This document shows positions 45,797-54,390 of a DNA stretch of 64,000 nt, one piece after another (position 1 is the stretch's first letter; every line of letters starts with the position of its first letter). Origin of the DNA: Bacteroidales bacterium (GTDB lineage Bacteria; Bacteroidota; Bacteroidia; Bacteroidales; P3); the NCBI GenBank assembly GCA_017960475.1, contig JAGCZH010000017.1, positions 42,348 through 106,347 on the forward strand, written 5' to 3'. A model generated the notes under the pieces. It worked only from the letters and a program-made list of their open reading frames with translations, had not been told where the DNA came from and searched no databases. The position numbers and the translations under genes were made by a program.

Positions 45797-47722
45797 ATGT
45801 TTCGGAAATTATTCTATAATCTGGTGAAAAGGTACCGTCATTCTACCGTGCCTGGGTGGATAATGTTATTTTTTGATGTCGTCTTTTTTACCATTGCTTT
45901 TTGTGTCGCTGAATTATTCATATGGCGTATCGAAAGTTCTATGACTTGGCATTCGATACTTGTGAATTTCGGCATATGTTTCTTTGTGACATTGGTGTTT
46001 TTCTATGTCTTCAAAACATACAGAAGCATAATCCGCCACATGGGACTCAACGACATTTTCCGTGTACTGTTGGCGTGTGTCTTTATGGCATTGACATGCG
46101 GCTTTCTTAATTTCCTGAACAATAAGTTACAGGTTGTCGCCACTCTCAATAACGTCATTCCGTCGTATAGACTGGTGACGATGTTGTTTTCTATGTTGGC
46201 TCTCTTTATGTTGTTGGGGCGCTTCATGATTCTATATATATACAATCAGTATTTCAAGCGTCGCAGACGTGAGGTCAATGTGGTTATTTATGGTGCTGGT
46301 GCCGCAGGTGTCATCGCCAATAATGCTTTGAAACAGGATATTCATGTTGAGTACAAGGTGGTGGCTTTTATTGATGATGATAAATCAAAAGTCAATCAAC
46401 AACTTGACAGTGTTCCTGTAATGCGAGCCCGTGATGTTCTTAATCCAAAATTCGTCAAGAATAAAGAGGTAAGCCAGATTATTATAGCCATTCCCACAAT
46501 ACGACTCATGCACAAGCAGGCCATCACTAATCGAGCACTCGATTTGGGTCTTTCTGTCAAGTCGGTACCTCATATCTCTCTCTGGATGAATGGATCCTTC
46601 TCTTCTACACAGATTCAGGATATCAAGATTGAGGACCTCCTCGAGCGTGAGCCTATCAAAATAGACAATATCAATGTTATTCGCGAGGTGCTTGACAAGA
46701 CAGTCCTCGTCACTGGAGCCGCAGGTTCCATCGGTAGTGAGATATGCCGCCAGTTGCTACAATATAGACCCAAAAAGATTATCATGCTCGACCAGGCTGA
46801 GTCGCCGCTATATGACCTGCAGTTCGAACTTAAAAACAACGAGCCATACAAGAAATCGGTCGACGCTATGGTTTTTGTCATCGCCAATGTCAAGGACTAC
46901 TCGCGCATGGAGGAAGTTTTTGAGCAGTATCGTCCCAACTTGGTATATCATGCTGCCGCCTACAAGCACGTGCCATTTATGGAGGAAAATCCTTATGAGG
47001 CAGTTTATGTCAACGTATTCGGAAGCAAGAATGTTGCCGACCTAGCCATCAAGTACGGCGCCGATAAGTTTGTCATGGTGTCCACAGACAAGGCTGTCAA
47101 CCCCACCAACGTTATGGGCGCCACCAAGCGAATGGCGGAAATTTATATTCAGAGCCGCTCCACCGACCGCACCCATTTCGTTACTACGCGTTTCGGCAAC
47201 GTGCTGGGTTCCAACGGCAGTGTAATACCACTCTTCAAGAAACAGCTTGCCGCCGGCGGTCCGCTCACAGTAACCCACAAGGACATCATACGCTACTTTA
47301 TGACTATCCCCGAGGCTTGCAACCTCGTGCTCGAGGCAGGAGCCATGGGCGAGGGTGGCGACATTTTTGTCTTCGACATGGGCAAACCTGTCAAAATATA
47401 CGACATGGCTAAGAGGATGATACAGCTCTCCGGACTCAAGGGCATAGAGATAAAAGAGATAGGTCTGCGTCCCGGCGAGAAACTCTACGAAGAGCTCCTT
47501 GCCACAAAAGAGAACAATATTCCCACTTATCACCCGAAGATTATGCGTGCCGAGGTGCGTCGCTACAGTTTGGAGGATATTGATCGCGAATATGGCGAGT
47601 TACAAGACATTATGTATACTCTTGACGACCGACAGATAGTTGCCAAAATGAAATCTATTGTTCCGGAGTTTATTAGTAACAATTCTGTTTATTGCGACCT
47701 TGATAAGAAGAAGGATGCGTAG
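45797..47722 (+). CDS. Membrane nucleotide-sugar 4,6-dehydratase (WbpM/PglF/CapD-type)
   Basis: 641 residues. Four membrane helices (about 18-150), a CoA-binding-like Rossmann region (VVIYGAGAAGVIANNAL) and a C-terminal SDR (TGAAGSIGSEICRQLLQYRP, HAAAYKHVPFMEENP, STDKAVNPTNVMGATKRM). In the NVMGATKR motif a Met stands where SDRs usually have Tyr, the hallmark of WbpM-like UDP-GlcNAc 4,6-dehydratases. The product, UDP-4-keto-6-deoxy-GlcNAc, leads to QuiNAc, FucNAc or bacillosamine; none of the following enzymes is here. Last gene of the locus, before a strong terminator. Confidence 0.9.
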   Translation: MFRKLFYNLVKRYRHSTVPGWIMLFFDVVFFTIAFCVAELFIWRIESSMTWHSILVNFGICFFVTLVFFYVFKTYRSIIRHMGLNDIFRVLLACVFMALTCGFLNFLNNKLQVVATLNNVIPSYRLVTMLFSMLALFMLLGRFMILYIYNQYFKRRRREVNVVIYGAGAAGVIANNALKQDIHVEYKVVAFIDDDKSKVNQQLDSVPVMRARDVLNPKFVKNKEVSQIIIAIPTIRLMHKQAITNRALDLGLSVKSVPHISLWMNGSFSSTQIQDIKIEDLLEREPIKIDNINVIREVLDKTVLVTGAAGSIGSEICRQLLQYRPKKIIMLDQAESPLYDLQFELKNNEPYKKSVDAMVFVIANVKDYSRMEEVFEQYRPNLVYHAAAYKHVPFMEENPYEAVYVNVFGSKNVADLAIKYGADKFVMVSTDKAVNPTNVMGATKRMAEIYIQSRSTDRTHFVTTRFGNVLGSNGSVIPLFKKQLAAGGPLTVTHKDIIRYFMTIPEACNLVLEAGAMGEGGDIFVFDMGKPVKIYDMAKRMIQLSGLKGIEIKEIGLRPGEKLYEELLATKENNIPTYHPKIMRAEVRRYSLEDIDREYGELQDIMYTLDDRQIVAKMKSIVPEFISNNSVYCDLDKKKDA

Positions 47723-47747
47723 TATTTACTAGAGAAGTTCTCATATA

Positions 47748-47781
47748 AAGAAAGAGCCGTGCTGTTGCACGGCTCTTTCTT
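47748..47781. terminator. Bidirectional terminator between the polysaccharide locus and pepP
   Basis: A perfect 15-base stem (AAGAAAGAGCCGTGC, 47748-47762, with 47767-47781) and a TGTT loop, ending in T-rich sequence on both strands. It lies between the convergent genes, 26 bases after one stop and 4 bases from the other. Confidence 0.9.
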
Positions 47782-47785
47782 ATTG

Positions 47786-49174
47786 TCAGGCATTCATTGT
47801 CGCCTCGATCTCTGCTACGGTTTTGGGTATTGGTTTGCCAAGTACGCGACATCCATTTTCGGTAACAAGCACGTCGTCTTCTATACGGATACCACCAAAG
47901 TCTTTCCATTTCTCCAACTCGTCGAAGTTGATGTAGTCTTTGTTGGTTCCCTCTTGTCGCCACTGGTCGATGAGGGCAGGAATGAAATAGCATCCGGGCT
48001 CGTCGGTTATGACAAAACCTGGCTGCAGACGGCGACCACACCGCAAGCTGCCCAGACCAAACTGTTCACTGGGTCTTGTTTCATCGTCGTAACCTACGTA
48101 TATCTGGCCATAGTTCTCCATGTCGTGGACATCGAGGCCCATCATATGGCCAAGGCCGTGAGGCATTAATAGACTGTGGGCTCCATTGGCCACAATATCA
48201 TCGATGTTGCCTTTCAGGATTCCTAAATCTTTGTATCCTTGTGCCAGGATCCGGCTTGCAGCGGTATGAACTTCCTGATAGGTGATGCCAGGACGAGTGA
48301 CCCTGATGGCCTCGAGGTTGGCGTTGAGCACAATTTCGTAGATAGCTTTTTGGCGTTCGTTGAAGTGTCCGCCTACAGGGACAGAGCGAGTTATGTCGCT
48401 GCAGTAGTTCATGGCGGTTTCGCAGCCAGCGTCCATTACAAGCATGCGACCCTCGACGAGTTTGTTGTTGTGGCCGTGGTTGTGGAGAGTCTCACCGTGA
48501 ATAGTCATGATTACCGGGAAACTGACAGGACCATTCCCTTTCCATGCCTCACCCTGCATAAAGCCAGCGAGCTCATACTCGTAGCGTCCAGGCATTGCCA
48601 TTTTCATGGCTCCTACATGCATGTTGTATGCTGTGGCAATAGCTTTTTCAATTTCTTCTATCTCTTCGACGCTTTTTATGCTGCGTTGTTTCACACAGGC
48701 TTTGATGAGATCCATAGAAGAGTAGCGTGACACAGCGTCGTATTTGATGCCGAGAAGGACGCTCATTTGGCGTGTGTTGTCGGCGCGATAGGGAGGAAGG
48801 TAGTGGATTTTGCGAGCCTCGCCAATAGTTTTGGTGCAGAGAGTTTGGAGTGCTTTCAAGTCGCCGCTGTTGTCGACGCCGACGCTGGCTGCAAGTTCCT
48901 TGACGCTAGGCAGAGGGCCAGTCCAAATAATGTCGTCGATGTCGTAGTCGTTGGCGAAGATATAGTCTTTGCCGTTGTCGCAATCGAGGACGCCTACCAA
49001 GTCCTCGCGCTGAAGGCCGAAGAAATAGAGGAAAGTGCTGTCTTGGCGGAACCAATAGGTGTTGTCGGTGTAGTTGCATGGGGCTTCGTGATTGCCCTGG
49101 ATGATGATAAGTCCGTGTCCGATATCCTTGCGGAGTTGCTCACGGCGGTTGATATAAGTTTCTTTTTTGAACAT
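47786..49174 (-). CDS. pepP: Aminopeptidase P family metallopeptidase (M24)
   Basis: 462 residues. N-terminal creatinase-like domain (about 1-170) and C-terminal pita-bread domain with the M24 metal ligands: Asp in VMDAGCETAMNYCSDITRS, His in PHGLGHMMGLDVHD and Glu in ITDEPGCYF. It removes N-terminal residues before proline, in the cytosol. Start ATG 49174; a 65-codon A/T-rich frame ends exactly on this start codon (TAATG), see rejected items. Confidence 0.94.
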   Translation of the reverse strand: MFKKETYINRREQLRKDIGHGLIIIQGNHEAPCNYTDNTYWFRQDSTFLYFFGLQREDLVGVLDCDNGKDYIFANDYDIDDIIWTGPLPSVKELAASVGVDNSGDLKALQTLCTKTIGEARKIHYLPPYRADNTRQMSVLLGIKYDAVSRYSSMDLIKACVKQRSIKSVEEIEEIEKAIATAYNMHVGAMKMAMPGRYEYELAGFMQGEAWKGNGPVSFPVIMTIHGETLHNHGHNNKLVEGRMLVMDAGCETAMNYCSDITRSVPVGGHFNERQKAIYEIVLNANLEAIRVTRPGITYQEVHTAASRILAQGYKDLGILKGNIDDIVANGAHSLLMPHGLGHMMGLDVHDMENYGQIYVGYDDETRPSEQFGLGSLRCGRRLQPGFVITDEPGCYFIPALIDQWRQEGTNKDYINFDELEKWKDFGGIRIEDDVLVTENGCRVLGKPIPKTVAEIEATMNA

Positions 49175-49524
49175 TAGAGTGTGTTTTTATGTTTTTTGTT
49201 GCGTTTATTCTTGTTATTTAACGATAAATAGTCTCTTTTATTGTTAAAAAAATTAAAAAGCATTTTAAGATATTGATTATTGAGCTCCATAAAATAATAC
49301 ATCATAGACCATCCAATAAGGCATTCTGGTGATTTGGACTCGAAACAACAATCTTTCATGGCTTTTCCCATGATTTCTGAATAATAATTAACGCACTTTC
49401 AATTATTTTTTGTATTTTTGCAACCCATTTCCACGAGAATCTGTAATATTCTTACTTTGGAATATTTTATTTATTAATGCGTTACATCTATTGCGACTAA
49501 TTAATAATTTTATTTCTTTTAAAA
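49175..49524 (+). promoter_or_regulatory. Divergent spacer with the glutamine synthetase promoter
   Basis: In this 350-base A/T-rich spacer TATTTTTG (49413-49420) fits the -7 consensus for glnA, leaving a leader of about 95 bases. The leader holds a 7-base hairpin AATATTC (49445-49451) with GAATATT (49460-49466). A short hairpin TCATGG/CCATGA lies at 49356-49373. No promoter for pepP was recognised. Confidence 0.55.
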
Positions 49525-51030
49525 ATGAACTCTAACAATTATAAACTCAACCCCAACAGACTTGTGGCTTTCTTACAGAAGCCGGCAAGCCAATTTACTC
49601 GCGATGACATTATGCGTGTTATCGAAGAGTTTGACATTGAGATGGTCAATTTCCGCTACATGGCAAATGACGGACGTTTGAAGACCTTGAATTTTGTCAT
49701 CAACAGCTATGACCATATACGAGATGTTCTCACTGCAGGAGAGCGTGTTGATGGATCGAGTCTCTTTCCATTTCTTGAGGCAGGGAGCAGCGACCTTTAT
49801 GTCATACCCCGATTCCGCACCGCCTTTATAGATCCCTTTGCCGACATACCTACCCTTGACATCCTTTGCAATTTTTATACCAAAGATGGAGAGCCCTTCG
49901 AGATGGCGCCAGAATACACGCTACATAAGGCAGGCGAGTCGTTCCGCAAGGCAACAGGAGGTATGGAGTTTGAGGTTATGGGCGAGTTGGAATACTATGC
50001 CATAGCCGAGAAGCAGGAAGATTATTTGGCAGTAGATCAGAAAGGATATCATGAGTCAACGCCATTCTGCAAATTTGCCGATTTTCGCACACAGGCCATG
50101 AAGCTTATCGCCGAATGCGGAGGCCTCATCAAATACGGACACAGTGAAGTGGGCAACTTTACTGTTGACGACACCATGTATGAGCAGAACGAGATAGAGT
50201 TTCTGCCCACCTATCTAGAGGATGCCGCAGACCAGTTGGTTATAGCCAAGTGGATTATGCGCGAGTTGGGATATCAGTACGGCATCACCATCACCTTTGC
50301 GCCAAAGATCACCATAGGCAAAGCCGGTAGCGGCATGCATATACATACACGAATCACCAAGGATGGCAAGAACATGTATGTTGGTGAAAACGGTCTTAGC
50401 GAGGTGGCACACAAGGCCATTGCAGGAATACTCAGTTTGGCGGGATCGCTGACAGCCTTTGGCGACACCAATCCCACCAGCTATTTCCGTCTGGTGCCAC
50501 ATCAGGAGGCGCCCACCAATATTTGCTGGGGTGACCGCAATCGTAGCGCCATGGTTCGCGTGCCGCTGGGCTGGACCAAGGGCAGTGGCAACATGATGGC
50601 ACATTGCAATCCGCTGGAGGCTAACGAGGAAGTTGATTTCAGCTACAAGCAAACCATAGAGTTGCGTACTCCTGACGGCAGTGCCAATGTATACCTGTTG
50701 CTGGCAGGAATGACTGTCGCCGCACGACATGGATTTGAGATGGAGAATGCCGTGCAGTATGCCAAGGATCGCTATGTCAGTGTCAACATCTTTGAACATG
50801 AAGATGTGCTGAACAGGCTTGATGTGCTTCCCGACAGTTGTGCAGCCAGTGCCGATATATTGGAGCGAGACAGAGCCGTGTATGAAGAGCAGGGAGTGTT
50901 TGCTCCGCAGTTGATAGATGGCATTATCAACGACTTGCGCAAGTTTAACGACCGCAATCTGCGAGCTGAGATTGGCAACGATGCCGAGAAGACCCTTGAG
51001 CTGGTCAAGACATTCATTCATTGCGGATAA
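49525..51030 (+). CDS. glnA: Glutamine synthetase, type I-like
   Basis: 501 residues. Beta-grasp N-domain (about 18-120: VNFRYMANDGRLKTLNFVI, DGSSLFPFLEAGSSDLYVIP) and catalytic domain with MGELEYYAIAE, AGSGMHIHTRI, NRSAMVRVPLG and IELRTPDGSANVYL. It makes glutamine from glutamate, ammonia and ATP. No adenylylation-site tyrosine context is obvious, so regulation may differ from E. coli. It is much shorter than the GlnN (GSIII) enzymes also found in this phylum. With gdhA it forms the window's ammonia-assimilation pair. Confidence 0.92.
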   Translation: MNSNNYKLNPNRLVAFLQKPASQFTRDDIMRVIEEFDIEMVNFRYMANDGRLKTLNFVINSYDHIRDVLTAGERVDGSSLFPFLEAGSSDLYVIPRFRTAFIDPFADIPTLDILCNFYTKDGEPFEMAPEYTLHKAGESFRKATGGMEFEVMGELEYYAIAEKQEDYLAVDQKGYHESTPFCKFADFRTQAMKLIAECGGLIKYGHSEVGNFTVDDTMYEQNEIEFLPTYLEDAADQLVIAKWIMRELGYQYGITITFAPKITIGKAGSGMHIHTRITKDGKNMYVGENGLSEVAHKAIAGILSLAGSLTAFGDTNPTSYFRLVPHQEAPTNICWGDRNRSAMVRVPLGWTKGSGNMMAHCNPLEANEEVDFSYKQTIELRTPDGSANVYLLLAGMTVAARHGFEMENAVQYAKDRYVSVNIFEHEDVLNRLDVLPDSCAASADILERDRAVYEEQGVFAPQLIDGIINDLRKFNDRNLRAEIGNDAEKTLELVKTFIHCG

Positions 51031-51182
51031 TATAGGGAATCAATATAATTGATTCATCTGATATTCGTTATCATTAAATAATCACATTTGTTACTAAAAA
51101 AAGACACAACAAAATTATGAAAAGAATAATTTTTGGTTTAACAAACAATAAAAATTATTATTTTTCAGTAAAATAAAAGATA

Positions 51183-51211
51183 GCTCCGGTCGATGACCGG
51201 AGCACTTTTTT
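51183..51211 (+). terminator. Intrinsic terminator just before aat-folK
   Basis: GCTCCGGTC (51183-51191), GAT loop, GACCGGAGC (51195-51203), then ACTTTTTT: a textbook rho-independent terminator. It lies 153 bases after the glnA stop but only 6 bases before the aat-folK ATG. It may end the glnA transcript, or work as an attenuator in the aat-folK leader. Confidence 0.8.
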
Positions 51212-51217
51212 AATGTT

Positions 51218-52417
51218 ATGGCATATATTCTGGACGCTGAAAATGTGGGTTTTCCCGATCCTAGATTGGCTGAGAAAGATGGTTTTCTCGCGGTAGGAGG
51301 GTCGCTTGAGCCGCTGTGGCTGCTCAATGCCTATTATATGGGTATTTTTCCGTGGTATGACGATGAAGAGGGCGACCCATATTGGTATTCGCTAGACCCG
51401 CGCATGGTGCTGATGCCGGAAGACTTTCGGCAGTCGGACAGTTTGACGCGCGTGATCCGTTCCAAGCGTTATGAGGTGAGAATAGACACCTGTTTCAGAG
51501 AGGTGATGGAGCGATGCGCCACGGTGGCAAGACAGGGTCAAGAGTCAGGGAGTTGGATAAGTGACAATTTTATAAAAGCCTATTGTCGCCTGCATGACGA
51601 AGGATTTGCGCACTCTTTTGAGACTTTCCATGACGGCAAGCTGGTGGGAGGGTTATATGGTGTGAGTCTGTGTGACTATTTCAGCGGAGAGTCGATGTTT
51701 CACATTGAGCGTGACGCCTCGAAGGTTGCTTTTGCCCGTATGGTAGATTTTGCTGTAACACATGGTTTTAGATTTGTTGATGCCCAGCAACCCACGAATC
51801 ATTTAGCCTCGTTGGGTGCTAAGCCTATATCACGTGATAGCTTTCTTGCTCTATTGGAAGAAAATGATATCAAGAAAACTTATCGAGGACGTTGGAAAAA
51901 CAATACAGTGACATTGCTCATAGGTGGCAATCAAGGCGACCGTGTGTCCCTTCTCGTGCGTGCCATTATAGAGATAGCAAACAGTATTGGTACCGTCTCG
52001 GTTGTTTCTCCAATATATGAAACAGAGCCATGGGGTTTTGAGGCTGATCAAAATTTTCTCAATCAGGCCGTCGTGGTTGATACCGACCTCACTTCTATGG
52101 AGGTGCTTCGTAAAGCTCTTGAAATTGAGCAGTTACTTGGTCGTGTAAGAGATGATGCCTCTGGCAGCGACATTCAAATACAGAAAGATAAACATTATTC
52201 TTCTCGTCCTATAGATATCGACTTGATTTTCTATAACAATGATATTGTTGATATGCCAGAGTTGCAGCTGCCTCACCCTAGAATGCATATGCGTCGTTTT
52301 GTACTTGAGCCTTTGACTAGGGTTATGCCTTTTAAAAAACATCCGAAATTGGGCAAATCAATGGTTCAACTTCTTGATGAATGTGAGGATAGGGGTGTGG
52401 TAAAAGAATTTTTTTAA
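51218..52417 (+). CDS. aat-folK: Fusion of leucyl/phenylalanyl-tRNA--protein transferase and HPPK (Aat-FolK)
   Basis: One uninterrupted 399-codon frame with two complete enzymes. Residues 1-226 are Aat: LAVGGSLEPLWLLNAYYMGIFPWY, PRMVLMPEDF, SGSWIS-like ESGSWISDNFIKAY, GGLYGVSLCDYFSGESMF and QQPTNHLASLGA. Residues 231-395 are HPPK: TLLIGGNQGDR, SPIYETEPWG, FLNQAVVVDTDL, RPIDIDLIFY (metal-binding Asp333 and Asp335) and LPHPRMHMRRFVLEPL. Aat adds Leu/Phe to proteins with N-terminal Arg/Lys for ClpS-ClpAP degradation; HPPK pyrophosphorylates 6-hydroxymethyl-dihydropterin in folate synthesis. The linker is only about four residues (KNNT). The start fits the Aat family. Both halves keep their key residues, so both are probably active. 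Confidence 0.9.
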   Translation: MAYILDAENVGFPDPRLAEKDGFLAVGGSLEPLWLLNAYYMGIFPWYDDEEGDPYWYSLDPRMVLMPEDFRQSDSLTRVIRSKRYEVRIDTCFREVMERCATVARQGQESGSWISDNFIKAYCRLHDEGFAHSFETFHDGKLVGGLYGVSLCDYFSGESMFHIERDASKVAFARMVDFAVTHGFRFVDAQQPTNHLASLGAKPISRDSFLALLEENDIKKTYRGRWKNNTVTLLIGGNQGDRVSLLVRAIIEIANSIGTVSVVSPIYETEPWGFEADQNFLNQAVVVDTDLTSMEVLRKALEIEQLLGRVRDDASGSDIQIQKDKHYSSRPIDIDLIFYNNDIVDMPELQLPHPRMHMRRFVLEPLTRVMPFKKHPKLGKSMVQLLDECEDRGVVKEFF

Positions 52418-52468
52418 AAATATAACATACTGGGATATAATAGTATATGTTTTTATTGCAAATTTAAT

Positions 52469-52499
52469 TTTGCTGGTTGAAAAAAATGTAGTACTTTTG
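52469..52499 (+). promoter_or_regulatory. Promoter of rplU-rpmA
   Basis: TTTG (52469-52472), 19 bases, TACTTTTG (52492-52499): both elements and spacing fit the Bacteroidetes consensus. Transcription would start near 52506, giving a leader of about 37 bases. Confidence 0.75.
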
Positions 52500-52542
52500 C
52501 ACTCCATTTTGAGAATAAATATTAATATTTAAATAGATAAAA

Positions 52543-52851
52543 ATGTACGCAATTGTAGAAATCGCAGGAAAGCAATTCAAGGTCGCCCAAGATCAGAAGA
52601 TCTTCGTTAACCGTCTTCAGAATGAAGAAGGTAGCGAGGTTTCTTTTGACACCGTGATGCTCAAAGACAATGATGGTAACATTACCGTTGGCCAGCCCTA
52701 TATTAGTGGCGCCAATGTAAAAGCTACCGTAGTGAAACATCTGAAAGGTAAGAAGGTTCTCGTCTTCAAGAAAATCCGTCGCAAAGGTTTCCAGAAGATG
52801 AATGGTCATCGTGACTACCTCACTCAGATTCAGATTAACAGCATTAACTAA
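52543..52851 (+). CDS. rplU: Ribosomal protein bL21
   Basis: 102 residues, normal length. MYAIVEIAGKQFKVAQDQKI at the start and KKIRRKGFQKMNGHRD near the end are typical of bL21, which binds 23S rRNA in the large subunit. Followed by rpmA after 31 bases, the usual pair. Codon bias is high. Confidence 0.98.
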   Translation: MYAIVEIAGKQFKVAQDQKIFVNRLQNEEGSEVSFDTVMLKDNDGNITVGQPYISGANVKATVVKHLKGKKVLVFKKIRRKGFQKMNGHRDYLTQIQINSIN

Positions 52852-52882
52852 TTTTTGTCTAACCTTTTAAAACGTATATATT

Positions 52883-53143
52883 ATGGCTCATAAAAAAGGT
52901 GTCGGTAGTTCCAGTAATGGTCGTGAATCCGAAAGCAAACGTTTGGGCGTGAAGATTTATGGCGGTCAGCCCTGCATCGCTGGCAACATCATTATCCGTC
53001 AGCGTGGCACTGTCCACAACCCTGGCCGCAATGTTGGCATGGGTAAGGACCACACTCTCTTCGCACTTTGCGATGGTGTTGTGAAGTTCCACAAAGGCCG
53101 TGAGAACAAATCTTATGTTTCTGTTGTCACTGACGCAGAATAA
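52883..53143 (+). CDS. rpmA: Ribosomal protein bL27
   Basis: 86 residues. [20 protein letters not shown] at the start and [20 protein letters not shown] are diagnostic of bL27, whose N-terminus reaches the peptidyl-transferase centre. There is no cleavable N-terminal extension. A terminator follows. Confidence 0.98.
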   Translation: MAHKKGVGSSSNGRESESKRLGVKIYGGQPCIAGNIIIRQRGTVHNPGRNVGMGKDHTLFALCDGVVKFHKGRENKSYVSVVTDAE

Positions 53144-53170
53144 GGATTTATTGCCCACTCAAAAATTAAT

Positions 53171-53200
53171 AAGGCGACTCTTTTGAGCCGCCTTTTCTTA
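53171..53200 (+). terminator. Terminator after rpmA
   Basis: AAGGCGACTC (53171-53180), TTTT, GAGCCGCCTT (53185-53194), one mismatch, followed by TTCTTATT. It overlaps the last bases of the convergent DAHP synthase gene, so it may serve both. Confidence 0.75.
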
Positions 53201-54238
53201 TTCTTGCATTCTTAGACTTTCGGCGTGAATCTTCTCTGTAAGTTCCTTGACAAAGTTTTCGTCAAGACCCAGTTTGACTCCCTCGGAAATCTGTTTCTCC
53301 AATACTTCCCGCCATCTCTGGGGCTGGTAAGTGGTGAGGTTGTGATGTTTTTTGATTTTGCCTATTTCCTGCGACAACATCATTCGTTGGCTTAGTAGTT
53401 TCAGTATCTCGACATCAATTACATCAAGATTGTCTCTCAGCCGTTGTATGTCTCCGGAGGTGTCGTCGCCTCGTTGTCGAATAGTCAATAGATTGAGTGT
53501 CTTTATTAATTCTGTCGGGGTGATCTGTTGCTGACTGTCGGTGAGCGCTTTGTCTGGATCTGGGTGGCATTCTATCATCAGTCCGTCAAAGTTCAAATCC
53601 AATGCCATTTGAGATACTGGAGCTATAAGCTCGCGTCGTCCAGCAATATGGCTGGGGTCGCAATACAGCGGTAGCTCAGGTATTCTGCGTTTCAGTTCAA
53701 TTGGTATTTCCCACAATGGGTTGTTGCGGTACCCTAGGTTGTTGAATGTGGAAAAACCTCTATGTACAGCGGCTATATCGCTAATGTTATTGTGTATAAG
53801 CCTTTCTATGGCACCTATCCACAGTTCAACATCTGGGGTTATGGGGTTTTTCACCATCACTTTCAGTCCGCTTCCTTTCATCGCTTCGGCTATTTCGCCA
53901 ACAAGGAATGGGTTCACTGTCGTACGTGCACCTAACCAAACGGCGTCAATATTGTGCAAAAGGCAAAGCTCTACGTGTTCTGGCCGTCCTACCTCGCAGC
54001 AAAAACGCAAGGACGGATTTTCTTTCTTCTCTTTGTCAATCCAATGTAGGGCTGGTTCCCCAAGGCCTTCGAATCCTCCGGGTCGTGTGCGTGGTTTCCA
54101 TACACCACAGCGTATCATCTTTATGCGGTTGTCAGTAGAGAGTTCCTTGACAATTGTGTGCAGTTGGTCAGGGCTTTCGATGCTGCATGGTCCAGCTATG
54201 ACTGTCGGGAAGTTGCGGAGAGATAAAGAGTTATCCAT
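53198..54238 (-). CDS. Bifunctional DAHP synthase / chorismate mutase type II
   Basis: 346 residues from ATG at 54238 (MDNSLSLRNFPTVIAGPCSI). The N-terminal two thirds form a KDO8PS-like DAHP synthase barrel (GPCSIESPDQ, KPRTRPGGFEGLGEPAL, KNPITPDVELWIGAIERL, CDPSHIAGRRELI). The last 90 residues are an AroQ-type chorismate mutase: LRDNLDVIDVEILKLLSQRM, QEIGKIKKHH. DAHP synthase starts the aromatic pathway, and chorismate mutase feeds Phe/Tyr synthesis and often carries feedback control for the other half. This fusion is common in Bacteroidetes, usually near tyrA/pheA, but here it stands alone. Confidence 0.93.
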   Translation of the reverse strand: MDNSLSLRNFPTVIAGPCSIESPDQLHTIVKELSTDNRIKMIRCGVWKPRTRPGGFEGLGEPALHWIDKEKKENPSLRFCCEVGRPEHVELCLLHNIDAVWLGARTTVNPFLVGEIAEAMKGSGLKVMVKNPITPDVELWIGAIERLIHNNISDIAAVHRGFSTFNNLGYRNNPLWEIPIELKRRIPELPLYCDPSHIAGRRELIAPVSQMALDLNFDGLMIECHPDPDKALTDSQQQITPTELIKTLNLLTIRQRGDDTSGDIQRLRDNLDVIDVEILKLLSQRMMLSQEIGKIKKHHNLTTYQPQRWREVLEKQISEGVKLGLDENFVKELTEKIHAESLRMQE

Positions 54239-54262
54239 TTTTGCTGTTGTTGTATTGATTTG

Positions 54263-54270
54263 CAAAAATA
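54263..54270 (-). promoter_or_regulatory. Promoter -7 box for the DAHP synthase gene
   Basis: The minus strand reads TATTTTTG, matching TAnnTTTG, 25 bases before the chosen ATG at 54238. This supports that start over the longer frame beginning at 54265. Confidence 0.55.
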
Positions 54271-54390
54271 TGATTTTTCAACAATATATAATGTATAATT
54301 ACGTTATAATAACAGATGTATTAGAAAGAATCAGTTCGAGAAAAAGATAGTGAGAAAGAGATAACGTGAAAACCGATAAACCTTAGAACC

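Noticed and set aside
45797..47722. Initiating sugar-phosphate transferase for the polysaccharide locus
   Set aside because: The membrane helices suggested it at first, but the C-terminal half is clearly a WbpM-type dehydratase, not a WbaP/PglC transferase.
49174..49371. 65-codon minus-strand frame whose stop overlaps the pepP start (TAATG)
   Set aside because: The overlap looks like coupling, but the product is low-complexity (Asn/Lys-rich), the DNA is spacer-like A/T-rich sequence and no promoter or family is seen. Ribosome profiling could revive it.
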